A stretch of DNA of 64,000 bases, taken from G963662675 sp963662675. GTDB taxonomy: Bacteria; Bacteroidota; Bacteroidia; Bacteroidales; Prolixibacteraceae. The stretch lies in contig CAXXHP010000001.1 of NCBI GenBank assembly GCA_963662675.2, positions 496,001 to 560,000 of the forward strand, read 5' to 3'. The notes under the pieces were generated by a model. It searched no databases, was not told where the DNA came from, and worked only from the letters and a program-made list of their open reading frames with translations. Positions 17,044 to 24,607 of the stretch are shown piece after piece. The translations under genes were made by a program, and so were the position numbers. Within the stretch, counting starts at the first letter, position 1. Every line of letters starts with the position of its first letter.

Positions 17044-17118
17044 TTAATGAAACATACCCTTCCCACATTGTATAACCATACAACAGCACATATACATATT
17101 TGAGAAGATGAAGTTCAT
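17044..17118 (-). CDS. Cys-codon-rich leader peptide of cysK
   Basis: A 24-codon ORF from the ATG at 17118 to a TAA at 17046-17044. It reads MNFIFSNMYMCCCMVIQCGKGMFH, split here as an N-terminal hydrophobic part, CCC at residues 11-13, and a further Cys at 18. Four of 24 residues are Cys, a rare residue. An internal start at 17097 or 17091 would still include all Cys codons. The last part of the ORF (TGT GGG AAG GGT) contains the antiterminator strand. A ribosome stalled at CCC would leave that strand free; one that reaches the stop would cover it. The start is about 20 bp downstream of a promoter-like TATAATTG. Confidence 0.7.
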   Translation of the reverse strand: MNFIFSNMYMCCCMVIQCGKGMFH

Positions 17119-17137
17119 GCTTTTTTATTATATGGAA

Positions 17138-17171
17138 CAATTATAAATAAAATTCTTGATATAAATACAAA
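17138..17171 (-). promoter_or_regulatory. Probable promoter of the cysK leader
   Basis: Minus strand: TTTG (17168-17171), 22 bp, TATAATTG (17138-17145). The -7 box differs from TAnnTTTG at one position and is identical to that of the his operon; spacing is 2 bp longer. The predicted start is about 13-15 bp before the leader ATG. Confidence 0.5.
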
Positions 17172-17182
17172 ATTATCTGAAA

Positions 17183-18526
17183 TTAATTCCGATAAAAGAG
17201 CCATTTAATAATTTCTTTAAAATTGGCTTTCTTCCCGTACATCAAAATTCCTGTTCGATAAATTTTTCCGGCAGCCCATATTGTACCCCATATTGAGGCG
17301 AGGAGAATACTCATGGAAAGCAACAATTCCCACACTGGAACGCCAAATGGCACACGTACCATCATAATTACCGGAGAGGTAAAAGGAATCATGGATGTCC
17401 AAAATGCCAATGTTCCTTCTGGGTTTTTAACAACAGGAAATAAAATGATTATTGAAAAAATGAGAGGAACAGTTACAGGCAACATCAATTGCTGAGCTTC
17501 TTCTTCATGATTAACTGCAGAGCCAACTGCCCCCATGAGAGAAGAATACATAAGGAATCCCCCCAAAAAGTAGAAAAGGAAACTACCCAGTATGAGAGGG
17601 ATATTTAAATTGCCGATCATCTCAATAATTTCAATAGCCATGTTCTCTTGTGCCATAGTTGCAACATCTGTCTGAACCCCTGTGGAGCTCATCAGGTTTT
17701 GAGATTGCTCCATAGCTTGTGTCTGATCTATGCCAATAAATGATTGTACTCCGGTTAATATTGCCGTCCCTAGAATAATCCAAAATACCAACTGGGTAAG
17801 TCCAACCAGTCCGATGCCGACAATTTTTCCAAACATCAATTGTGTTGGTTTAACTGAGGAGATAATGACTTCTACAATCCGGCTTGTTTTTTCTTCCATC
17901 ACACCACGCATAACCATTGTTCCGTATATAAATACGAACATATAAATGATAAATCCAGCGGCATATCCAACTCCCATGGCCAGTTCGGTTGAGCTTTTGA
18001 TCGACTCACCTTTTTCACCAATCTTAATGGTTTCCAAATTGATTTTCGTTTGAGTTGCTGCCAGCTTTTCTTCCAGATCCGGAATGCCTGATTGATCAAT
18101 AACTTGCTGTTTTTTATCCTCTTCAATTACGCTTTCAAGACTATTGTCAACCATGCTTTTTACGTCAATAGTAATCTGCTTGTCGGAGTATAATTGGGCG
18201 CGACCAGATGATAATATGTTGGCTGGAATATACAATACCGCGTAAAAGTCACTGTTTTTTATATCGTTTTTTAGGTTGTTGTATTCATTTTCAGGGATGA
18301 AGTGGAACTTCGTATATTCTGAATTTTCTAATCTTCCCAAAAAGATGCCAGTTCCGTCATAAACAGCAATGGAGCGCTCTTCTGTATCATCTTGCATAGC
18401 CAGCCAAGCTGGTAATATGGTGAATGCAGCAAATAGAAAAGGAACAAGCAGTGTGAGTATTACAAATGATTTTTTGCGTACGCGTGTCAAGTACTCACGT
18501 TTTAGTATTAGTAGAGATTTGTTCAT
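17183..18526 (-). CDS. ABC-2 type exporter permease (NatB-like)
   Basis: 447-aa inner-membrane permease. An N-terminal TM (VILTLLVPFLFAAFTILP) is followed by a large extracytoplasmic domain of about 150 residues and then five or six TM segments; EEKTSRIVEVIISSVKPTQLMFGKI-type text marks the ABC-2 fold (only part quoted). It starts 4 bp after the stop of its ATPase gene, so the two form one exporter. The likely class is NatAB sodium or small-molecule efflux, with substrate unknown. Confidence 0.88.
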   Translation of the reverse strand: MNKSLLILKREYLTRVRKKSFVILTLLVPFLFAAFTILPAWLAMQDDTEERSIAVYDGTGIFLGRLENSEYTKFHFIPENEYNNLKNDIKNSDFYAVLYIPANILSSGRAQLYSDKQITIDVKSMVDNSLESVIEEDKKQQVIDQSGIPDLEEKLAATQTKINLETIKIGEKGESIKSSTELAMGVGYAAGFIIYMFVFIYGTMVMRGVMEEKTSRIVEVIISSVKPTQLMFGKIVGIGLVGLTQLVFWIILGTAILTGVQSFIGIDQTQAMEQSQNLMSSTGVQTDVATMAQENMAIEIIEMIGNLNIPLILGSFLFYFLGGFLMYSSLMGAVGSAVNHEEEAQQLMLPVTVPLIFSIIILFPVVKNPEGTLAFWTSMIPFTSPVIMMVRVPFGVPVWELLLSMSILLASIWGTIWAAGKIYRTGILMYGKKANFKEIIKWLFYRN

Positions 18527-18530
18527 CGGC

Positions 18531-19457
18531 TTAATTTTTTAAATTGGCTTGTTCTACAACTTGAATAAATACTTCATTCATGCTGGGGATAACCTCGCGG
18601 AATGCATTTATTTCCATATTCACCATCAGCTTATGTAGAAGTTCGTTATTGCTTTCTCCATTGGTTTTCTGGAATTTTACCCGTTGTCGGGTTCCCTGAG
18701 TTTCATGCTCGATGAGCTTGAAGTTATTGTTCGATAATATTTCTGCAGCATTAATGTCTACTCCTGTTTCAATTTCGAAAATGCCTAGTTTATATTGATC
18801 TTTGATCTCGAGAATGTTTCCATCAATAATTTTCTGCGATTTGTTGATTAGGGCAATGTGGTCACAAATTTCTTCAACCGAGCCCATGTCGTGTGTCGAG
18901 AAGATGATTGTTGCCCCATTCTCCTTCAGTTTAAGGATTTCATTTTTCAATAACTTTGTGTTTATGGGGTCAAATCCACTGAAGGGTTCATCAAATATGA
19001 GCAGCTTGGGTTGATGTATAACCGTTATTATAAATTGGACTTTTTGTTGCATTCCTTTTGAAAGCTCTTCTACCTTTTTGTTCCACCACGGCTGTATCTC
19101 AAATTTCTCGAACCAGTATTTTAGGTTTTTTAGGGCATCATGTCGAGACATGCCTTTAAGCTGAGCCAGATATAAGGCTTGCTCGCCAACCTTCATCTTT
19201 TTATAAAGACCGCGCTCTTCCGGTAAATATCCAATGTATTGAATGTCGTCAGATTTAAATTTGCGTCCTTGGAAGATGAGTTCTCCCTGATCCGGAGCTG
19301 TAATTTGATTAATAATGCGAATTAAAGTGGTTTTCCCTGCACCATTAGGGCCAAGCAATCCAAAAATACTTTGCTCATCAACCGAGATGCTGACCTTGTC
19401 CAGTGCTCGATGCCCGGCATAGTCTTTTACAACTTCAGTTGCTCTAAAAAGTTCCAT
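18531..19457 (-). CDS. ABC transporter ATP-binding protein (NatA-like)
   Basis: 308-aa nucleotide-binding subunit. Walker A GPNGAGKTT at about 35-43, signature LSKGMQQKVQ near 128-137, Walker B LLIFDEPFSGFDP near 152-164 and the switch His in STHD near 186. A C-terminal extension of about 90 residues is typical of ABC-2 drug/sodium exporters. It is the first gene of a two-gene operon with the permease at 17183. Confidence 0.92.
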   Translation of the reverse strand: MELFRATEVVKDYAGHRALDKVSISVDEQSIFGLLGPNGAGKTTLIRIINQITAPDQGELIFQGRKFKSDDIQYIGYLPEERGLYKKMKVGEQALYLAQLKGMSRHDALKNLKYWFEKFEIQPWWNKKVEELSKGMQQKVQFIITVIHQPKLLIFDEPFSGFDPINTKLLKNEILKLKENGATIIFSTHDMGSVEEICDHIALINKSQKIIDGNILEIKDQYKLGIFEIETGVDINAAEILSNNNFKLIEHETQGTRQRVKFQKTNGESNNELLHKLMVNMEINAFREVIPSMNEVFIQVVEQANLKN

Positions 19458-19483
19458 AGGTTTAAATTTAGTTGTTCCTGTAT

Positions 19484-19507
19484 TGTCGTTTTTAGTATAA
19501 AACGACA
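19484..19507. repeat. Inverted repeat upstream of the ABC exporter operon
   Basis: TGTCGTTTT-tagtat-AAAACGACA, a perfect 9-bp stem with a 6-nt loop, 27-50 bp before the ATPase start codon. It is placed to be an operator or part of the 5' UTR; no T-run makes it a terminator. Confidence 0.4.
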
Positions 19508-19644
19508 GACTCCCCCAAAATTAAGTAAAATACAGATTGGATGCTGCAAAATATTCGGTAAACACTTGTTTTAGACCGATTAGATAAATGCGGGGGAGAT
19601 TTCTTGAATTCGTAATTTATATCTGAAAGTAACGATTAGAAAGA

Positions 19645-20703
19645 TTAATCTTTCAATAGTTCAACTTTTTTAGGTGGAATAATAATTGAGAAAAAGATAC
19701 TGGCAATAAGGGTGACAGCGATAAAATATAGAGAGTAGGTCGGTTTAAACCCAAGCCCGTCAAGCCAAGAGTGAAACAAAAGTTTAAACCCAACAAAGAC
19801 GAGTAAGAAACTCACGCCAATACTTAAAAACCGGAATTTATCCACCATGTTTGCAATTAGGAAGAAAAGAGAGCGCAATCCAATGATGGCAAAAATATTT
19901 GAAAAGAATACAACATACGGATCAAGTGAAACAGAGAAAATGGCAGGAATAGAATCCATGGCAAACAATACATCCGTGAATTCAACAAGCACCAATACCA
20001 CCAAAAGTGGGGTTAGAAATAAACGTCCTCCTTCACGAAAATAAAATTTGTTTCCAACATATTCTTTTGAAATACTGAAATGCCTAGACAAGTAACGGAC
20101 AATGGCATATTCGTGTGGATCTTTCTGTTTTTCTTCTTTCTTAAACAAGATTTTTCCACCTTGAAAAACAAGAAAAGCACCAAAAACCAATAGCAACCAT
20201 TCAAATTGATGGATTAGGGCAGCACCGGCAAAAATGAAGATAAAACGCAGGATGATAGCACCAAGAATTCCCCAGAATAAGACCGTTTTGTAATTTTCAA
20301 TTGGGACTGAAAATCCTTTTAATATCATTAGAATGACGAAGATGTTGTCAACAGAAAGTGTCTCTTCAATAAAATATCCGGTTAGGTAGCTAACAGACAT
20401 ATGTTTCCGGTATTCTCCAAGCATGCCTTCAAAGCCGGAGGAATTGTATTTTAAGCCTGGAGCATATTTCTGGGTAATTGCAGCTAGTTCATCCGGTGTT
20501 TCAATGCCATGAAGCATGTGTCCGAAATAATTCAGGAACACATAGAATCCTATAGCCAGACTCACCCATACACTTGTCCAAATGAGTGCTTCCTTGGACG
20601 AAACAATGTGTGATTTTCTTCCTACCCAAAGTAGGTCAATCATTAAGACGCAAACAATCAGGAGGATAAAACCTCCCATGATTAATATTTCTGATGAAAT
20701 CAT
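19645..20703 (-). CDS. TerC/Alx-family integral membrane protein
   Basis: 352 aa with about nine hydrophobic segments. The two conserved acidic membrane motifs of the family are present: SVDNIFVILMI near residue 118 and DVLFAMDSIPAIFSV near 245. TerC/Alx proteins export manganese or support metalation of exported proteins, and are linked to tellurite resistance. It begins 6 bp after the DUF502 gene, so they form one operon. Confidence 0.9.
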   Translation of the reverse strand: MISSEILIMGGFILLIVCVLMIDLLWVGRKSHIVSSKEALIWTSVWVSLAIGFYVFLNYFGHMLHGIETPDELAAITQKYAPGLKYNSSGFEGMLGEYRKHMSVSYLTGYFIEETLSVDNIFVILMILKGFSVPIENYKTVLFWGILGAIILRFIFIFAGAALIHQFEWLLLVFGAFLVFQGGKILFKKEEKQKDPHEYAIVRYLSRHFSISKEYVGNKFYFREGGRLFLTPLLVVLVLVEFTDVLFAMDSIPAIFSVSLDPYVVFFSNIFAIIGLRSLFFLIANMVDKFRFLSIGVSFLLVFVGFKLLFHSWLDGLGFKPTYSLYFIAVTLIASIFFSIIIPPKKVELLKD

Positions 20704-20709
20704 ATTTTT

Positions 20710-21279
20710 TTAATTTACACGAGTAACTCCCCCTGAAACAACAAACTTCATGGCCTCAGCCGGTGGCATATCCATCATTTTTACTGCTGCTGAGTCCATC
20801 ATATACAGTTCTCCTGAAAAGTTATATGAATGTGGAAAATATACAGCTACCAAGCCGGGCATGCCGATCTCTTCCAGACTTTTTTGAGTTATAAACCCAA
20901 TTTTCCAAAGGTTGTTCTCTTTATTGATACAAACAATGACTGGTTTGTTGAATTTCTTTTCTTTACCGGCAAAAGCTGAAAATAAATCGGCAAGTGACGT
21001 GTAGATTACTTTCAGTAAAGGTGCTCTTTTTAATAAATTATCTCCAATTTTTTTAAACGGATTTGTGACCACATATTCTCCAATAATTCCAAGCAGGGTA
21101 AGTATTAGGAAGATGATCAGTAATCCCAGACCGGGAATTGTATATCCAAGCCAGTTTTCTAAAACATGACGTAGTATTCCATCAATAAACTCAAATATTA
21201 GATAGACGATATAGCCGGTAATTACAATTGGTGCAATCAATACCAATCCGCGCATGAAGTATGTAAAAATTCGTTTCAT
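20710..21279 (-). CDS. DUF502-family membrane protein
   Basis: 189 aa. Two N-terminal hydrophobic segments (GLVLIAPIVITGYIVYLIF and GLGLLIIFLILTLLGII) precede a soluble domain with NPFKKIGDNLLKRAPLLKVIY and GMPGLVAVYFPHSYNFSGEL, the conserved core of DUF502. The molecular function of the family is unknown. First gene of a pair with terC-like. Confidence 0.88.
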   Translation of the reverse strand: MKRIFTYFMRGLVLIAPIVITGYIVYLIFEFIDGILRHVLENWLGYTIPGLGLLIIFLILTLLGIIGEYVVTNPFKKIGDNLLKRAPLLKVIYTSLADLFSAFAGKEKKFNKPVIVCINKENNLWKIGFITQKSLEEIGMPGLVAVYFPHSYNFSGELYMMDSAAVKMMDMPPAEAMKFVVSGGVTRVN

Positions 21280-21422
21280 GATGTTTGCTTTTTCGTGTCT
21301 AATTTAAGTGCCTGAAGATATATAATAAAGGCAGAATAATTTCTTGCAGAATACTACGGTAAACACTGCCGATCGTGAATTGTTTGCATGATTTGTTTTA
21401 ATGAGAATATGCCATCCTTCGG

Positions 21423-22469
21423 TTAAAGCTTCAAGTTTTCCAGTAGTTTAACGTAAATGTCAAAACCCTGTTCAATTTCGGAGATCAGAATAAATTCATC
21501 TGCCGAATGTGAGCGTGCACTATCTCCTGGGCCAATTTTGATGGACGTATAGGGCATCAAGGCCTGATTTGATGTAGTAGGAGAACCGTAATAGGATAAG
21601 CCAAGCTCAATTCCCCGTTTTATAATTGGGTGGCTGACTGCTATGCCTGAAGAGTTCAACCTGAAAGAGCGAGCATTTACTTGCGATGGGATTAGTTTGC
21701 GTATTATTTCATAAGCTTCTTGATTTGAGTAATGCTCATTGGTTCTTACATCAACTACAAAGGTGCATTGATCAGGAATCACATTGTGCTGATGTCCGGC
21801 ATTAATCTGGGTGGTGGTGAGTTTTACATTTCCCAGTATCGCAGATGACTTTTCGAATTGAAAGTTTCTTAAAATATTGATATCGTCAATTGCTTTATAA
21901 AGTGCATTTTCGCCTTCATTGCGTGCTGCATGCCCAGCCTTCCCCGTTGCCACACAATCCAATACCATTAGCCCTTTTTCTGCAATGGCCATTTGCATTT
22001 GAGTGGGTTCACCTGCTATGGCAAGGTCAACATGCCCAAATTCATTGATGAGGACAGCCATTCCATTGATGCCGGATATTTCTTCTTCGGCCGAAGCGGA
22101 ATAAATCAAGTTGTAGGGTAAATCTTCCCGCGTATACAAATGAAAGAAAACAGCCATTAACGTAATTAGTGATGCTCCGGCATCATTACTTCCTAGCCCA
22201 GTCAGCTTGTCGCCATCAAGTTCAGCTCCAAATGGATCTTTTGTCCAGTTTTTTGCTGGCCTTACCGTGTCAATATGCGAGTCGAGTAATATAACTGGCT
22301 TTCCCTCTGTCCAATACTTGTTCTTAACCCATGTGTTATTGTCTAGAGAGGAAAAAGTAGCTCCTTTCAATTGGATGAATTCCCGGATAAGTTTAGCGAC
22401 TTCTCCTTCTTCCCGACTGAAAGAGGGCGTTTTAATAATCTGACTTAAAAGCTGAATATATTCTTGCAT
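21423..22469 (-). CDS. M20-family amidohydrolase (ArgE/DapE-like)
   Basis: 348-aa cytoplasmic di-zinc hydrolase. Metal ligands are visible in LLDSHIDTV (H-x-D), GLGSNDAGA (bridging Asp), SAEEEISG (catalytic Glu-Glu) and RSHSADEF near the C terminus. The central dimerisation domain follows TGKAGHAARNEGENAL. In Bacteroidota such proteins deacylate N-acyl-ornithine/citrulline in arginine synthesis, but no arg genes are nearby, so the substrate is inferred. Confidence 0.85.
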   Translation of the reverse strand: MQEYIQLLSQIIKTPSFSREEGEVAKLIREFIQLKGATFSSLDNNTWVKNKYWTEGKPVILLDSHIDTVRPAKNWTKDPFGAELDGDKLTGLGSNDAGASLITLMAVFFHLYTREDLPYNLIYSASAEEEISGINGMAVLINEFGHVDLAIAGEPTQMQMAIAEKGLMVLDCVATGKAGHAARNEGENALYKAIDDINILRNFQFEKSSAILGNVKLTTTQINAGHQHNVIPDQCTFVVDVRTNEHYSNQEAYEIIRKLIPSQVNARSFRLNSSGIAVSHPIIKRGIELGLSYYGSPTTSNQALMPYTSIKIGPGDSARSHSADEFILISEIEQGFDIYVKLLENLKL

Positions 22470-22597
22470 ATTACGATTTTGTACAACAAAAGTAATAATG
22501 TTTGCTAAAAGAAGAGCTGTGGTGTCAGTAAATGCAATATGCAGGATTTAAAAAAGAACATGGAAAATTCATAAGAATCGAATTCACTGATTTGGAT

Positions 22598-22747
22598 CTA
22601 TTTTCTTTTAAAAAATAAAGGATAAAATTGTTTGGCACTGGTGTGGGCTTCTCTCCGATTTTTTTTAGCAAACTCCTCGATGCTTTTATTTAAAGGGAAT
22701 TGAGAGATAATGAACTTATGTTTGGTATGCGTTCTGGGCAACTTCAT
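22598..22747 (-). CDS. Possible small basic protein (49 aa)
   Basis: A short ORF in an otherwise gene-free stretch of 387 bp between the M20 and PepSY-type genes. It starts MKLPRTHTKHKF and ends QFYPLFFKRK; about a quarter of the residues are Lys or Arg. The rest of the stretch (22470-22597 and 22748-22856) shows nothing else. I recognise no family, and the codon pattern alone does not prove expression. Confidence 0.25.
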   Translation of the reverse strand: MKLPRTHTKHKFIISQFPLNKSIEEFAKKNRREAHTSAKQFYPLFFKRK

Positions 22748-22856
22748 TTTGGCTCGAAAAAAAAATCTTAACAAGAAGTTAAAATTTGGAAAATTGTGTT
22801 TCTAATTGATATATTCGGCTCTGAATTTAAGTGACACAAACAAACAAAAATTTATT

Positions 22857-23405
22857 ATGGAGCAAAAAGGGAAAAAATCGGTTGTGAAAGTAATGCGTGC
22901 GTTGCACCGGGATATTGGATTCTTAATGGTAGGATTAATGGTCATTTACTCATTAAGTGGATCGCTGTTAATTCATCGTGGAACCGATTTCATGAAACAT
23001 GATGTGAAAACAGAACGGACACTTTCACCAAATATGACGATGGAAGATGTCGCTTCCAATTTATGGATACGAGATACGCAGGGAGCAAAAACTGAAGGTG
23101 ACGTTATTACTTTTTCAAATGGGACAACCTACAATATGGCTACTGGAGAGACGGTAAATGTTTCTCGTGAATTAATATATCCGTTTAATGAATTTACAAT
23201 GCTTCACAAAACAGGTGGAAATAGTGTTGGTAAAATATTTACCACCATTTCAGGGATTATGCTATTTTTCCTTGCAATTTCCTCATTTTGGATGTATAAA
23301 CGTGAAAATAGGAATTTCAAACGCGGAATAATATTGGCCTCTATAGGTCTAATATTAGCAATTGTGATTGTGATGACCAGCCAGATGGGGGGGGCTGGGC
23401 ATTAA
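22857..23405 (+). CDS. PepSY-associated TM-helix family protein
   Basis: 182 aa from the ATG at 22857 (MEQKGKKSVVKVMRALHRDIG); an upstream in-frame TTG is a poor alternative. A first TM with the LHRDIGFLMVGLMVIYSLSG pattern, a periplasmic loop of about 90 residues containing a PepSY-like segment and the conserved HK (MLHKTGG), then two C-terminal TM segments. Such proteins often accompany iron or heme uptake, but no such genes are adjacent. It is followed by a bidirectional terminator. Confidence 0.75.
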   Translation: MEQKGKKSVVKVMRALHRDIGFLMVGLMVIYSLSGSLLIHRGTDFMKHDVKTERTLSPNMTMEDVASNLWIRDTQGAKTEGDVITFSNGTTYNMATGETVNVSRELIYPFNEFTMLHKTGGNSVGKIFTTISGIMLFFLAISSFWMYKRENRNFKRGIILASIGLILAIVIVMTSQMGGAGH

Positions 23406-23447
23406 CAAGAGAAATCTGACGCGAATTTTATAGATCAATATATAAAA

Positions 23448-23470
23448 AGAAGATGCCTCAAGCATCTTCT
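23448..23470. terminator. Bidirectional terminator between convergent genes
   Basis: Perfect 9-bp stem AGAAGATGC / GCATCTTCT (23448-23456, 23462-23470) with an A-run before and T-rich sequence after, between the PepSY-type gene and the SUI1 gene. Confidence 0.75.
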
Positions 23471-23482
23471 TTACTTTTAGAG

Positions 23483-23827
23483 TTATCCTCCAGATCTTTT
23501 CACTTTATAGCCTTCAGCTTGCAGGATTTGCATGATTTTATCGCGAAAATCACCTTGGAGTAGAATTTCACCTTCTTTGGCCGATCCTCCAACTCCGCAT
23601 TTTGTTTTTAAGAGCTTGCCTAATTCTTTGAGGTCATCATCAGACCCAATAAAGCCAGTAATTAAGGTTACTGCTTTCCCTTTCCTGTTTTTTTTATCCA
23701 AGCTTATCCTTAAATCTTGTTGTTGTGGAGGAATAGTTTCTTGTTGTTCTTCCTCTTCATTTTTATATTGAAATTCAGAATTGGTTGAATAAACTACTCC
23801 AAGCCGTTCTTTCCAGTCTTTTGCCAT
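23483..23827 (-). CDS. yciH: SUI1/eIF1-family translation factor (YciH)
   Basis: 114 aa. An unstructured, Gln-rich N-terminal half is followed by the SUI1 fold: KGKAVTLITGFIG, LKELGKLLKTKCGVGGSAKEGEILLQGDFRD and the closing ILQAEGYKVKRSGG (quoted in parts). YciH is thought to influence start-site fidelity on the 30S subunit (family knowledge). Single gene between a terminator and a divergent carbonic anhydrase. Confidence 0.9.
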   Translation of the reverse strand: MAKDWKERLGVVYSTNSEFQYKNEEEEQQETIPPQQQDLRISLDKKNRKGKAVTLITGFIGSDDDLKELGKLLKTKCGVGGSAKEGEILLQGDFRDKIMQILQAEGYKVKRSGG

Positions 23828-23885
23828 GATTGTTAATTTATGAATGCAAATTTAGAAGAAAATTATCAATCGCATTTTTTGTTTT

Positions 23886-23893
23886 TATATTTG
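23886..23893 (+). promoter_or_regulatory. -7 box upstream of the carbonic anhydrase
   Basis: TATATTTG, an exact TAnnTTTG, about 50 bp before the start codon. No clear -33 box. Confidence 0.35.
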
Positions 23894-23942
23894 CGCCGCT
23901 TTATGTGAACTTTTTATTGTATTGTTTGGTTTGAGAAAAAGG

Positions 23943-24500
23943 ATGAACCCTGAAGAAATGATGAAACTCGTTGAAGTAAAATCAAATAAAGATATATTTC
24001 CTAAGTATGAGAATACTCCAATAGGGCTTTTGTTAGAGTACCATAATTTGAATAGGACATTTTCCACCTATACTGAGGCTCAGATGCTAATTGGGATGTG
24101 TATTGATAATCGGAAGAGCTTGTGGATTCCTGAAAATTATGCTTTTATTATTCGTTCTGGAGGAGCCAACCTCTTTTATCATGAGTTTCAGGTTTCGTAT
24201 GTTATTGGCGTTGGAGACATTCAGCATATAGCCCTTATAGGTCACAATCACTGTGGCATGGTTAAGCTTGAAGATCGGAAAAGTGAATTTGTTAGTGGGT
24301 TGGTAAAAAATGCAGGTTGGAAAGAAGAAAATGCCATAATGCACTTTGAGAACCTTTCTCCATTTTTTGAAATTGGCGATTCTGTTGAATTCCTGATTGT
24401 TGAGGCCAAAAGGCTACAAAAACGTTATCCCGGAGTAATGGTCGCTCCTTTGTTTTTCGATGTTGATACCGGAAAACTTTCGCAAGTAAAGGTTGATTAG
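23943..24500 (+). CDS. Beta-carbonic-anhydrase-like protein
   Basis: 185 aa from the ATG at 23943 (MNPEEMMKL); an upstream TTG at 23922 would add seven residues. It has the zinc-site pattern of beta-class enzymes, CIDNRK (C-x-D-x-R) and GHNHCGM (H-x-x-C), with the usual ~55 residues between. IIRSGGANL matches the conserved RNAGA-type loop in a divergent form. It probably interconverts CO2 and bicarbonate, although the divergent loop leaves room for another role. Confidence 0.8.
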   Translation: MNPEEMMKLVEVKSNKDIFPKYENTPIGLLLEYHNLNRTFSTYTEAQMLIGMCIDNRKSLWIPENYAFIIRSGGANLFYHEFQVSYVIGVGDIQHIALIGHNHCGMVKLEDRKSEFVSGLVKNAGWKEENAIMHFENLSPFFEIGDSVEFLIVEAKRLQKRYPGVMVAPLFFDVDTGKLSQVKVD

Positions 24501-24548
24501 TCTTGTTCATTCAAAGCCATCTTCTGGCTTAATTCCCAATCCCACATT

Positions 24549-24583
24549 TAAAAAAGAAACCCTCAGGAAAAGATTCCCGAGGG
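24549..24583 (-). terminator. Terminator of the TonB receptor gene
   Basis: Minus-strand stem CCCTCGGGAA / TTCCTGAGGG (24583-24574 and 24569-24560; one G-U) followed by a T-rich tract (complement of 24549-24559). Confidence 0.85.
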
Positions 24584-24607
24584 CTATATTAACTCGAATA
24601 ATACGTT

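Noticed and set aside
22633..22650. TGGCAC-like sequence resembling a sigma-54 promoter
   Set aside because: The -12 element is TGGG instead of TTGC and no gene lies at the right distance on the plus strand.
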